Assembly (NCBI GenBank): GCA_964460115.1
Contig: CAYWPR010000013.1
Span: 37,112 to 101,111, forward strand
Source of the DNA: JAEUJZ01 sp964460115
Lineage (GTDB): Bacteria > Myxococcota_A > Polyangia > Palsa-1104 > JAEUJZ01
DNA: 64,000 nucleotides
Direction of reading: 5' to 3'
Positions 35,929 to 43,992 of the stretch are shown here, piece by piece (within the stretch, counting starts at the first letter, position 1; each line of letters begins with the position of its first letter). A model generated the notes under the pieces. The model worked only from the letters and a program-made list of their open reading frames with translations, did no database searches and had not been told where the DNA came from. A program made the translations under genes and the position numbers.

Positions 35929-36546
35929 ATGTCGAATCGCCCCCGTTATTATCGCTTACTTAGTACGCTGCTTACCGTTGCCGTAGGCGGCCTTTTTGGG
36001 TGCGCGCACAACGCACCTCCGCGTGAGCCAGAGCCCCAAGTCGAGGGCCCGATGCAGAAAGTCGATTCGCGCTTTCTTGTCGATACCGGCAGCGGCAATG
36101 CTTGTAGCGCCGACAGCGACTGTCCGACCGGCGAGATTTGCTATCCGCAAAACGATCGCTGCCTGGCAAGCTATCCGCCGCCGCGAATGCTCGATATCTC
36201 GCTTTCGGATCGCAATGAATGCAAGCTGGTGACGGTGTACTTTGCGTATGACTCTGCCGAGCTTGTGGAAGAAGCGACGCGCTGGTTGCAGTACAACGTT
36301 CGCTGTCTGAAAGCGCGTGAAGCCAAGAAGCTGACGCTACACGGACATGCTGATTCGCGTGGACCTTCAGCCTACAATCAAAAATTGTCGATAGATCGTG
36401 GAGAAGCGGTCAAGGCGGCGCTGGCCCGCGAGGGTCTAGACATCCCGATACAAATTCAAGGATTTGGCGAGCGTGCGCCGCTGCGGCAGGGCAAAAGCGA
36501 AAAAGACTATGCTTATAACCGCCGTGTCGAGCTTTCAATTCGCTAA
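35929..36546 (+). CDS. OmpA/Pal-family peptidoglycan-associated lipoprotein
   Basis: 205 residues, ATG preceded by AAAGGA. Lipobox GGLFGC near residue 25. A short Cys pair module (NACSADSDCPTGEICYPQNDRCL) of the type common in myxobacterial surface proteins comes next, then an OmpA-like peptidoglycan-binding domain (~110-205): VYFAYDSAEL, HGHADSRG, YNQKLSIDRGEAV, GFGERAPL and NRRVELSI. Pal anchors the outer membrane to peptidoglycan and works with Tol-TolB; no tol genes adjoin it here, so it may be a Pal paralogue. Confidence 0.85.
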   Translation: MSNRPRYYRLLSTLLTVAVGGLFGCAHNAPPREPEPQVEGPMQKVDSRFLVDTGSGNACSADSDCPTGEICYPQNDRCLASYPPPRMLDISLSDRNECKLVTVYFAYDSAELVEEATRWLQYNVRCLKAREAKKLTLHGHADSRGPSAYNQKLSIDRGEAVKAALAREGLDIPIQIQGFGERAPLRQGKSEKDYAYNRRVELSIR

Positions 36547-36840
36547 ATCTGCCGCATCGATCTGGCTTAAAAGACGGCGGCAAAACTCCTATCCGCACCA
36601 TACTTTCCTGCGCCACAGGCTTCTTTGTTGCAAAGGCCGGCAAGTCTCGGCCAGTTCTGAATAAAGCCGAAGCCGGCTGTCGCCTCGAACGTCCGCTTGG
36701 GGTCTACTGCTTGAGACTTCGCGGAACGTTGTGATACAATAAGATAAAGCTAGTCTTTTGCTGCATCGCGCGGTTGTGCCGAAAACTATGCGCTGTTTCA
36801 AGCGATGTGGCTATTCATGCAGTCAAGAAGGAGCTTAAAT
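36547..36840. other. 294-base non-coding region with a sigma70-like promoter near its end
   Basis: I see no supported gene. The segment leads into the AT-rich lipoprotein gene and contains the promoter listed separately at 36711-36740. Confidence 0.5.
36711..36740 (+). promoter_or_regulatory. Sigma70-type promoter with extended -10
   Basis: TTGAGA (36711-36716) is separated by 18 bases from TACAAT (36735-36740), each matching the consensus at 5 of 6 positions, and TG at 36732-36733 gives an extended -10. The start of transcription would be near 36747, leaving a leader of ~94 bases before the ATG at 36841. Confidence 0.55.
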
Positions 36841-38280
36841 ATGCGTTATCTCTTAGCAATATTCATTGTTGGGATGTTCAGTTGTGGCGACAGCTTGTGG
36901 AATCCATACATTCGCGATACTCCAGAAAATTGCAAGAACGCGGGTTGCTCTGCCAATCAAATATGTAATGTAAACTCTGGTTTGTGCGAAGACCAAGTCA
37001 TTACAATACTACCTGTCGATTGCACGCAGACTCCATCGGGATGTTTTTCAACAAATCATAAGACGATTCTAAGTGATCCGCTATTGGTAGCTTATAAGGT
37101 CGCGGCGGCAGATCTCATGGGAAATCAGAATTTTGATTTGGCAATATCTGGTGAAAATACAAATCTATGTATTTTGTCAGGCGATCAGATTCTTAGCAAT
37201 CCAATGATTACATCTTGTCTTGGAGTAACCACCGGAAGTGAGGCTTTTGCGGCTTTTGATACGAAGCAGACAATTATTTACATGTTGCCCTATCTAAATG
37301 CAGCAAGTGGAAATCTAGAATTGCTGGCAGCTACGCAAGGAAATCGTTTGTTATTTATAGATAAAGAAGTTGTGCGGAACAAAAGCCTGCCGACGGGAAT
37401 GGATACGCTGTCGGGTTTCAAGATTTTGTTTGCCGGAGATTTAAACGGAGATCATATCGATGACGTGGTCGTCACTTCATCCATATTGCCCTTGGCTACA
37501 CACTTTTTTCCGACAGGCAGCGGAGATATGCAAGTCATTTTGGGCGCGGCCAATGGAACTTTGCTACCAACGCGTATACCCACTTCGAGCTTTAGCAGCT
37601 TAAGTCTGGCGGCTTCCGTTTCGGGACGCTTGGGCAGCACGTATAACCTGTCTTTGATGGATCCTGCGTCCAGTAAGATTCGTCTTTATAAATATACAAA
37701 TAGCGGTGATATAGCGGCTCTGCAGCCCGTGCTAGAAGTTGATGAGAAGAGCAAAAAATTTGATTTTGCCATTCCTGTCGATTTAGACAGCGATGGCGAC
37801 TACGATTTGATATTGGCCAAAACAATGGATCTTTCTTTAAACAATATTCCCCTTTCAGTGGGAGCTTTGGAGGTTGCATACAATATTGGAAATAGCAATT
37901 CTCCACAATTCGCGGAGCCGATTGCAGTGGGCACTGCCCCGGACGACAGTTTTAGCGATCTGTTTGGAATTCAAATCGATGACTTTGATCAAGATGGATA
38001 TCCAGATCTCATCGTGACGCTGTTTGTTCGCAATACCATTGCAATCTATCGAAATATGCAGGGAAAAGGATTTGTACAGGCTGATAAAGTCACAAATACA
38101 TATTTTCCCCGCGACGCGGCCGTTGTCGACGTAGATGGCGACGGTTGCAAGGATTTGGTGGCGCTGTTTAGCGGACAGCTCAGCCTTTCCGGTAGCTTTG
38201 TGAACCTTGGCGCCGAGCTATTGATCACGCGCGGTCATTACAACCTGCAGCAAAATCGCACTCAGCCAGCCTGCCTATAA
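36841..38280 (+). CDS. AT-rich FG-GAP/VCBS-repeat lipoprotein
   Basis: 479 residues from ATG 36841, with AAGGAG eight bases upstream (the frame is open from 36805). Lipobox VGMFSC near residue 17. An opening Cys module (NCKNAGCSANQICNVNSGLC) is followed by FG-GAP/VCBS-type beta-propeller repeats with Asp-rich calcium loops: DLNGDHIDDVVV, DLDSDGDYDLIL, DFDQDGYPDLIV, DVDGDGCKDLVA. It is probably a surface-exposed binding or adhesion protein. Its base composition is clearly more AT-rich than its neighbours, suggesting transfer or relaxed constraint. Confidence 0.75.
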   Translation: MRYLLAIFIVGMFSCGDSLWNPYIRDTPENCKNAGCSANQICNVNSGLCEDQVITILPVDCTQTPSGCFSTNHKTILSDPLLVAYKVAAADLMGNQNFDLAISGENTNLCILSGDQILSNPMITSCLGVTTGSEAFAAFDTKQTIIYMLPYLNAASGNLELLAATQGNRLLFIDKEVVRNKSLPTGMDTLSGFKILFAGDLNGDHIDDVVVTSSILPLATHFFPTGSGDMQVILGAANGTLLPTRIPTSSFSSLSLAASVSGRLGSTYNLSLMDPASSKIRLYKYTNSGDIAALQPVLEVDEKSKKFDFAIPVDLDSDGDYDLILAKTMDLSLNNIPLSVGALEVAYNIGNSNSPQFAEPIAVGTAPDDSFSDLFGIQIDDFDQDGYPDLIVTLFVRNTIAIYRNMQGKGFVQADKVTNTYFPRDAAVVDVDGDGCKDLVALFSGQLSLSGSFVNLGAELLITRGHYNLQQNRTQPACL

Positions 38281-38418
38281 TTGTTCTGTCGGCTTCGCAA
38301 ACCGGCAAAAAACTGGCGGCCTTTCGCGAGCTTGGGCATTCTGAAGGTCCGGTGGGCGCGGTATGTAAATGGGACGTAGGGGCGCTGCTGCCGATCACAA
38401 CAGGACACGCGTAGGACC
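38281..38418. other. 138-base gap upstream of ftsA with a coding-like open stretch
   Basis: In the frame beginning at 38283 there is an open 43-codon stretch (roughly FRELGHSEGPVG, then KWDVGALLPITTGHA) ending in TAG at 38410-38412, 6 bases before the ftsA ATG. It has no good start and no family I recognise. It could be the remnant of a gene end cut off by the AT-rich lipoprotein, or plain intergenic DNA. Confidence 0.3.
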
Positions 38419-39642
38419 ATGGCAAAGCGAGAGGAGCTTATCGTCGGATTGGATATAGGAACCACCAAGGTGGCATGCCTTGTGGGCGAATTGTCCGACG
38501 AAGGGGTTGATGTTATAGGCGTCGGCACGCAACCGTGTTCGGGGCTGAAAAAGGGCGTAGTTGTAAACATCGACGCCACGGTCCACGCCATCGAAAAAGC
38601 CGTGGAAGAAGCCGAGCATATGGCTGGGGTCGAGATTACCTCGGTCTACGCCGGCATTGCCGGCGCCCATATCAAAGCATTTCACTCGGAAGGCGTGGTG
38701 GCGATTCGCGACCGCGAGGTTCGTCCCGGCGACGTCGAGCGGGTCATTGAAGCCGCCAAGGCGGTCAGCATTCCGCAGGATCGCGAGATTTTACACGTCG
38801 TGCCTCAGGAATTTACCGTCGATAGCCAAGACGGTATCAAAGAACCGCTGGGCATGTCGGGGGTGCGTCTAGAGGCGCGCGTGCACATCGTCACGGCGTC
38901 GGTGGCGGCGGCCCAGAACATCATCAAATGCTGTTCGCGCTGCGACCTGCAGGTGGCTGATTTGGTGCTGGAACCGCTGGCCACCGCCGAAGCGGTTCTG
39001 CACAACGACGAAAAAGAGCTGGGCGTGGCGCTTCTGGACATCGGCGGCGGCACCAGCGATTTGGTGATTTATAACGAAGGGGCGCTGGTTCACACGCTGG
39101 TGCTGCCCATCGGCGGCCATCAGCTTACAAACGACATCGCGGTCGGACTGCGCACGCCCATGGGCGAGGCCGAACGGCTGAAACACCGCTACGGCTGCGC
39201 CTTGTCCAGCCTCATCGCCGAAACCGAGACCATCGAAGTTCCTTCGGTCGGCGGTCGTCCACCGCGCGTGCTGCCACGCACCGTGCTGTCAGAAATTCTG
39301 CAACCGCGCGCCGATGAAATCTTCACGCTTGTGCGCGATGAAATCGAGCGCTGCGGCTTGACCGAGATATTGGCCTCAGGCCTGGTGATCACCGGAGGAT
39401 CGACGATTCTGCAGGGCCTGCCCGAGCTGGCGGAAGAAATTTTAGAGATGCCGGTGCGCCGCGGCGTGCCTTCGGGCATTGGAGGACTTAGCGAAGTGGT
39501 GCGCTCGCCCATCTACGCCACCGGCGTGGGGCTTTTGCGCTATGGCGCTCGGCAGCAGGACGGCTTGTTTGTGGGCGGCCGCGACATGGAGCGCCGCGGC
39601 ATGTGGAAACGCATGCGCACTTGGTTTGCTGAGGTTTTTTAG
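38419..39642 (+). CDS. ftsA: Cell division protein FtsA
   Basis: 407 residues. Actin-fold signatures are clear: IVGLDIGTTKVACLVGE, then LLDIGGGTSDLVIY and LVITGGSTILQGL. The FtsA-specific 1C region (YAGIAGAHIKAF...IPQDREILHVVPQEFTVD) is present, and the C-terminus ends in an amphipathic helix (MWKRMRTWFAEVF) that targets the membrane. FtsA anchors FtsZ to the inner membrane. ftsZ and ftsQ are not adjacent: upstream is an AT-rich lipoprotein, downstream a convergent gene whose stop overlaps the ftsA stop by 3 bases. The gene is therefore separated from the usual division cluster. Confidence 0.93.
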   Translation: MAKREELIVGLDIGTTKVACLVGELSDEGVDVIGVGTQPCSGLKKGVVVNIDATVHAIEKAVEEAEHMAGVEITSVYAGIAGAHIKAFHSEGVVAIRDREVRPGDVERVIEAAKAVSIPQDREILHVVPQEFTVDSQDGIKEPLGMSGVRLEARVHIVTASVAAAQNIIKCCSRCDLQVADLVLEPLATAEAVLHNDEKELGVALLDIGGGTSDLVIYNEGALVHTLVLPIGGHQLTNDIAVGLRTPMGEAERLKHRYGCALSSLIAETETIEVPSVGGRPPRVLPRTVLSEILQPRADEIFTLVRDEIERCGLTEILASGLVITGGSTILQGLPELAEEILEMPVRRGVPSGIGGLSEVVRSPIYATGVGLLRYGARQQDGLFVGGRDMERRGMWKRMRTWFAEVF

Positions 39643-41999
39643 CGGGCTCGGCGGTATAGGCGGCGCAGTGCGCTTAGGCAAAACGCCAAGCCGGCAAGCA
39701 GCAGGCTGAGGGTCAGCGCGATTGGCGGGCTAACCGTTCCGCCGGGCAGCGCCGTACAGCCCGCCGAAAGCCCGCCGCCGCCTTTGTGCGAAAGGACGAC
39801 ACTGTCCACATTGGGCGGGCATTCGATGTGCTCGCCGTCGCAAACCTCTTCAGGATCAAAGCGGTCGACGCTGGGGCGGCAGACCTGTCCTTGCAAGCGC
39901 AGCGCACAGGTGCCGTCCTGAGGCGCTCCCGCTTGGACGCTGCAGGCCTGACAAATGCTGTGATCGGAGTTGCCGCAGGCGCTATCGCAGCACACTCCAT
40001 CGACGCAAAAACAGGTAGAGCACTCGCTATTGGCCGTACACGCTTCGCCTTGCTGATGAATGGCAGCTTTGGCTTCAAAGGCTCCCAGCGAGCAGCCGCA
40101 GTTTGGACGAAACAGATTGCGCTGGTCTCGGTTTTGAACCAGCGGATCAGCACATAAAATGCGGTCGGCCGCGTCGGCTGCCGGGCTGTCCGTGGGTGCG
40201 GCCAAGGTCTGCGTCAGGCCGCCGTTGTTGGCCAAGCCGCCGAGCTTGGGATCGGCGCCCGGCGTGCCCGGGGTGTTAGCTGAGCCGGTAAGTATGGCGA
40301 CTTGGCTCTCAATAATGTTGGGGGCGCTGGCATCCACTGTGGCGGATGTGCCGCCGCCACCTTGGCGGGGGGGTTGCTCATTGACCAGATCGGGACCGCC
40401 ATTGCTGTCGGCCAAAATCGAGTTTTGCAAAACCAGAGAGGCCGTCGGCGGGGCTGCGTTGATCGGATCAAGGCCAAAGACCAAATTGTAAACCGCGCCG
40501 CCCAGGGACTCGCTGGTCGCTCCGGCGCTGTCGAAGGCCACCGCCGCCCCGGGAGTACCCGCGGCAACCGTATTGCGCGCTACCGTGGCATGAAGCAGCC
40601 GGACGCTGCCATTCAGGTTGAAGATCGCTCCGCCGCGGCCGCTGCCCGCTCCGCCTTGAGTATCGCCCTGGCCGCCTTGATTGGTTCCTCCATTGCCCCC
40701 CTGCGCTGTGTTTTCCGCCAGGGTGCTGTTGACCGCGGTCAGCGCGCCTTGATGCACAAAGATCGCGCCGCCGGCACCCATGCCGCCGCCACCGCCTTTG
40801 GGACCCGAGCCAACGCCAGAACCTCCGGTTCCGCCGCCATAAACGCTTGTGATCGCGGTACTGGATGCGCCGCCGCCGCCGCCGCCGCCGCCAAATCCCC
40901 CTTGCCCGCCATCGCTGCGATTGACACCGCCGCCGCCGCCACCGCCACCAAAGCCGCCGCCAGCGCCGTAGCCGCCGCCGCCACCAACCCCGCCGCCACC
41001 TCCGGCGCTAGGGCCGCTGCCCATAAAAAAGCGACTGCCGCCACCGCCGCCAAATCCGCCGCCGCCCGGGCTGCCGTCATTGGAGTAGCCGGCGCCGCCA
41101 AAGCCCGCACCTCCTCCGGAACTAGAGGCTCCAGCGCCGCCATTTCCACCAGCGCTGCCAAAGCCGTTCGAAAAAGCGCTGCCGCCAAGCAGTCCAGGGC
41201 CCGCGCCTGTGCTGCTGGAGGCGCTTTGGGGGCCTTGACCGGCGCCGCCCGCGTCGCTTTTACCACCTTCGCCAAGGCCCAGAAAATCGCCGCCGTCTAT
41301 GTCTCCGGCACCATGAAAACCACCGCCACCGACAAGTCCGCCGTCGCCGCCCATACCGCCGCCGCCCCACTGATCGGTATGCGCGGAATCGGCTTTGCCG
41401 CCTTCGGCGCGGCAGCCGCTAATCGTCACTCGCAAAAGCGTTGCTTCGCCCTGCATGAACATCGCGCCGCCGGCGCCCATGCCGCCGCCGCCGATCGCTC
41501 CGCCATTGCCGCCTTTGGCCAGACCGCCGCGCAGCGTCAGATCCATCAGCACCAGCCGGCCGCGGTTTAGCCCCCATTGCCCACCGACCTCTACCGTCGG
41601 GGTCAGCGCGCCAGCGACGTAGAAAAAGCGAAAACCGGGCGTACCGGCCGCGCTGCTTCTTTCGATGACGGCGCCGTTGCCAACAATCGTAATGTCACTG
41701 CTGATGGGGGGCAGGCCGTTTGGACCGTACCAGAAGTTATCCGGCTGGCTGAGTGTATAGGTACAGCCGCTCTGCAGCGCGATTTGGTGCGGTCCAGGTC
41801 CCGCTGCATTGGCCTGGGCCAGTGCCTGTATCAGTGCCGACGCATCGCAGCTTGACAGGCTGACATCCAAGGAATGCGGCTGGCTGGCCGAGGTTTGCGG
41901 CAACGTGGTTTGACAGCTTGCCCACAGGCCCAGGCCAACCAGGCCAACCAAGCTTCCGCAACTGCGCAAAAGCCGGCCCTTTTGCAAACTAAGACGCAT
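39639..41999 (-). CDS. Glycine-rich surface protein with lipobox-like N-terminus and MYXO-CTERM-like tail
   Basis: 786 residues from ATG 41999. N-terminal signal with a Cys (LGLWASC) that may be a lipobox, then a beta-helix-like stretch (DITIVGNGAVIERSS; LVLMDLTLRGG). Residues ~165-430 are extremely Gly-rich (runs of G, GGFGGGG), flanked by pectin-lyase-like rungs (AVNSTLAENTAQGG; LLHATVARNTVA). A Cys-rich module (GEACTANSECSTCFCVDGVCCDSACG) precedes the tail GCTALPGG, a hydrophobic span and RRLYRRAR, the MYXO-CTERM order (Cys, hydrophobic helix, basic end). It is therefore probably a cell-surface-anchored adhesin-like protein. Its stop overlaps that of ftsA. Confidence 0.75.
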   Translation of the reverse strand: MRLSLQKGRLLRSCGSLVGLVGLGLWASCQTTLPQTSASQPHSLDVSLSSCDASALIQALAQANAAGPGPHQIALQSGCTYTLSQPDNFWYGPNGLPPISSDITIVGNGAVIERSSAAGTPGFRFFYVAGALTPTVEVGGQWGLNRGRLVLMDLTLRGGLAKGGNGGAIGGGGMGAGGAMFMQGEATLLRVTISGCRAEGGKADSAHTDQWGGGGMGGDGGLVGGGGFHGAGDIDGGDFLGLGEGGKSDAGGAGQGPQSASSSTGAGPGLLGGSAFSNGFGSAGGNGGAGASSSGGGAGFGGAGYSNDGSPGGGGFGGGGGSRFFMGSGPSAGGGGGVGGGGGYGAGGGFGGGGGGGGVNRSDGGQGGFGGGGGGGGASSTAITSVYGGGTGGSGVGSGPKGGGGGMGAGGAIFVHQGALTAVNSTLAENTAQGGNGGTNQGGQGDTQGGAGSGRGGAIFNLNGSVRLLHATVARNTVAAGTPGAAVAFDSAGATSESLGGAVYNLVFGLDPINAAPPTASLVLQNSILADSNGGPDLVNEQPPRQGGGGTSATVDASAPNIIESQVAILTGSANTPGTPGADPKLGGLANNGGLTQTLAAPTDSPAADAADRILCADPLVQNRDQRNLFRPNCGCSLGAFEAKAAIHQQGEACTANSECSTCFCVDGVCCDSACGNSDHSICQACSVQAGAPQDGTCALRLQGQVCRPSVDRFDPEEVCDGEHIECPPNVDSVVLSHKGGGGLSAGCTALPGGTVSPPIALTLSLLLAGLAFCLSALRRLYRRAR

Positions 42000-42136
42000 G
42001 ATAAGCCCCCTATACAGACTTAAAAACAGTGTGCTGAGCATTCAGTATATAAGGAATGTCGTCAGTATGCCGCACAAAGTTGCTAGGAACGTGCCCGATT
42101 TCCGGCGGGAAATGCTTCGAACCATTCATCAAAGTG

Positions 42137-43771
42137 CTATTTTTCTAGCTGGTACAAGCACCACAGTCTGGAACAAGTTACTTGCACTGCGCGCTCAAAA
42201 AGGAGGGCGCTAGTGCGGGCGCTGGCGGCGCGGACTTCATCGGTGTCCTCATCGGTGGCGGATTGCATGAGCAGGTAGTCCACGCCCGTCAGACTGGCTG
42301 GGTGAAACTGCTCGGGATGCCAATCGGGAGGATGCGGCAGCCGTTTTCCCGGTTTGTAATCAATCGGCAGGTGCTCGGTATAGCGCGCCCAGAATTGGGT
42401 GCTAAGGCCGCCGTGGTCGATCATGTAGTACATGGGCAAAAAATGGGTCAGCCGAAACTGCTTGTTAAAGGCAGCGCTTTTGCCGTGAAACACGAGAGAA
42501 GAGACGATTTTGTTTGGTGCGACACGCGCCAAAAGCTGCTGCGCATCCGCGGCTTCCTGGTTGAACGAAATGGCCCGCTGCGCAAAATGGGCGATTAGTA
42601 AAAGGCATCCGCCCAAAAGCCATCTTTGCGCCGCGACGTTTTCGAACCATCTGAAATCGACAGTGCAAACAAGAACGGCCAAGCCAAGTGACAACATGCG
42701 GATGCTGATAAAGGTCATTTCGGTAGGAACCTGAATTCCCCAGGGACACAGACATCCAAGCAGCGCAAAGATAAGGGCCGCTTTATTTAGCAGCGTCGGT
42801 TCGGTGGCAAAATGTGCATTTTGACGAATGCGATACGCCACAAAACCCAAGGCCGCCGCCAAAAACAGCCAGGAGCTCATGCGGTAAGGTCCAAGGAGCG
42901 TCCAGAGGATGTTGTTTAGGACCAGCGTGGGATCGTTCCAATCGATTTGAAAAAGCCAGGTAAGGATGTCAAAGCCAACTGCATGCCGAATCGCGGACTG
43001 CCAATTCAAACGACTCAAGCTGCCGGCGCCTAAGCCGCCAAGTCGGCTCCACAAAAAGGTGGTCAATAGAAGCACCCCAAGCGGCCAAAGCAGAATCAAA
43101 ACTCGGCGCCGCAGCCGAGCCAAACAGGTAATTCCGAGCAGAATCAGAAACATCAGAAAAAATCCACCTGCCGCAATGTGCAAAGAAGGCAAAAGGATTG
43201 CGCCAAGCCCGGCACAGACAAAATCATATCGTCGTCTGTAGGGACCAAGCATTCCGACGGTTCCAGCCAGTCCGATAAGAAACCATGGCGCACACAGAAC
43301 AAATGACAAAAATCCCATGACAAAGGGGGAGTTCCAGACTCCCAAGGTAGCCAGAAGCGCCGGCCATTGCGGATCTAAAAGCCGCGTTTGTGCCGTTCTA
43401 CGACTCGCCGCAATGAGCAGGTGCGAGCCAAAATAGATTCCCAGAATGTAGATTGAGACAAGGCTGCGCAATGCAAACTGCAGCGACGTCAATCGCGAAA
43501 GCCAGGTCAAAATGAAGTAGATTGAGTAGTACGGCTCAAAGTGCTTCGGAAGTGCAAAAAATTCCTGAAAGCGCCGATCCGGTCGCGCATAGTCCAAAAA
43601 GATGCGCACGTAGCCAAGGTGCTGCGGCAAATCCTGCGCCGGTAGAATCGCTAAAAACCAGGTTAGAAAAAGGTTGGCCGCAACAAGCGTCAGCAGCATG
43701 AAAAAGTAGCGGCGCGAGCTCATCTTTGTTTCGAAGGGCTTTACGGTCCGTACTTGTTGAAAGCGAAACAT
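42137..43771 (-). CDS. Polytopic membrane protein, possibly GT-C-type glycosyltransferase
   Basis: 544 residues from ATG 43771 (alternatives: TTG 43786, ATG 43723). Ten to twelve hydrophobic segments are interleaved with short loops; an early luminal loop carries LPAQDLPQHLGYV, where acidic/His residues near the first transmembrane segment recall the D/E-containing loop of GT-C enzymes, though I cannot assign a family. The C-terminal ~110 residues are soluble. The downstream 95-base gap separates it from the Gly-rich gene start. The upstream region is AT-rich with two perfect palindromic elements. Confidence 0.55.
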   Translation of the reverse strand: MFRFQQVRTVKPFETKMSSRRYFFMLLTLVAANLFLTWFLAILPAQDLPQHLGYVRIFLDYARPDRRFQEFFALPKHFEPYYSIYFILTWLSRLTSLQFALRSLVSIYILGIYFGSHLLIAASRRTAQTRLLDPQWPALLATLGVWNSPFVMGFLSFVLCAPWFLIGLAGTVGMLGPYRRRYDFVCAGLGAILLPSLHIAAGGFFLMFLILLGITCLARLRRRVLILLWPLGVLLLTTFLWSRLGGLGAGSLSRLNWQSAIRHAVGFDILTWLFQIDWNDPTLVLNNILWTLLGPYRMSSWLFLAAALGFVAYRIRQNAHFATEPTLLNKAALIFALLGCLCPWGIQVPTEMTFISIRMLSLGLAVLVCTVDFRWFENVAAQRWLLGGCLLLIAHFAQRAISFNQEAADAQQLLARVAPNKIVSSLVFHGKSAAFNKQFRLTHFLPMYYMIDHGGLSTQFWARYTEHLPIDYKPGKRLPHPPDWHPEQFHPASLTGVDYLLMQSATDEDTDEVRAASARTSALLFERAVQVTCSRLWCLYQLEK

Positions 43772-43843
43772 TGCAGAGTCTTTCAAAGTAACAGAATTCT
43801 TAGAAAGGCTCTTGGGAATTCAGAAAATAGAAATCTTAAAAAC

Positions 43844-43859
43844 TGTAATTTAAATTACA
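43844..43859. promoter_or_regulatory. Perfect 16-bp palindrome, operator candidate
   Basis: TGTAATTTAAATTACA is fully self-complementary and lies in the AT-rich 221-base divergent region between the membrane-protein gene (start 43771) and the prolyl oligopeptidase gene (start 43993). Its TGTAA-n6-TTACA layout matches the palindrome at 35777-35790. Confidence 0.55.
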
Positions 43860-43910
43860 AAAAATACGGATCTAGATTTGGCGCGCTCGTTCGAGCATAT
43901 AATTCAGCGT

Positions 43911-43958
43911 CGAAAAATCAATGCAGCAGCGGCGTTCTAGGTACATATTGATTTTTCG
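43911..43958. repeat. 12-bp perfect inverted repeat in the divergent intergenic region
   Basis: CGAAAAATCAAT (43911-43922) is perfectly mirrored by ATTGATTTTTCG (43947-43958) with a 24-base spacer. It sits 35 bases upstream of the peptidase start, so it would lie in the leader or cover the promoter. Operator, attenuator or terminator are all possible. Confidence 0.5.
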
Positions 43959-43992
43959 GAATAAAAAGAAGAGCTCGTGTATTTTATAAATC

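Noticed and set aside
38283..38412. FtsQ-like gene upstream of ftsA
   Set aside because: The open stretch has no POTRA or FtsQ signature and no start; only the remnant possibility is kept as a low-confidence observation.
40302..41570. Long plus-strand open frame opposite the glycine-rich gene
   Set aside because: It is a shadow of GGC/GGT-rich codons read on the other strand; it is Ala/Thr low-complexity with no start signal.
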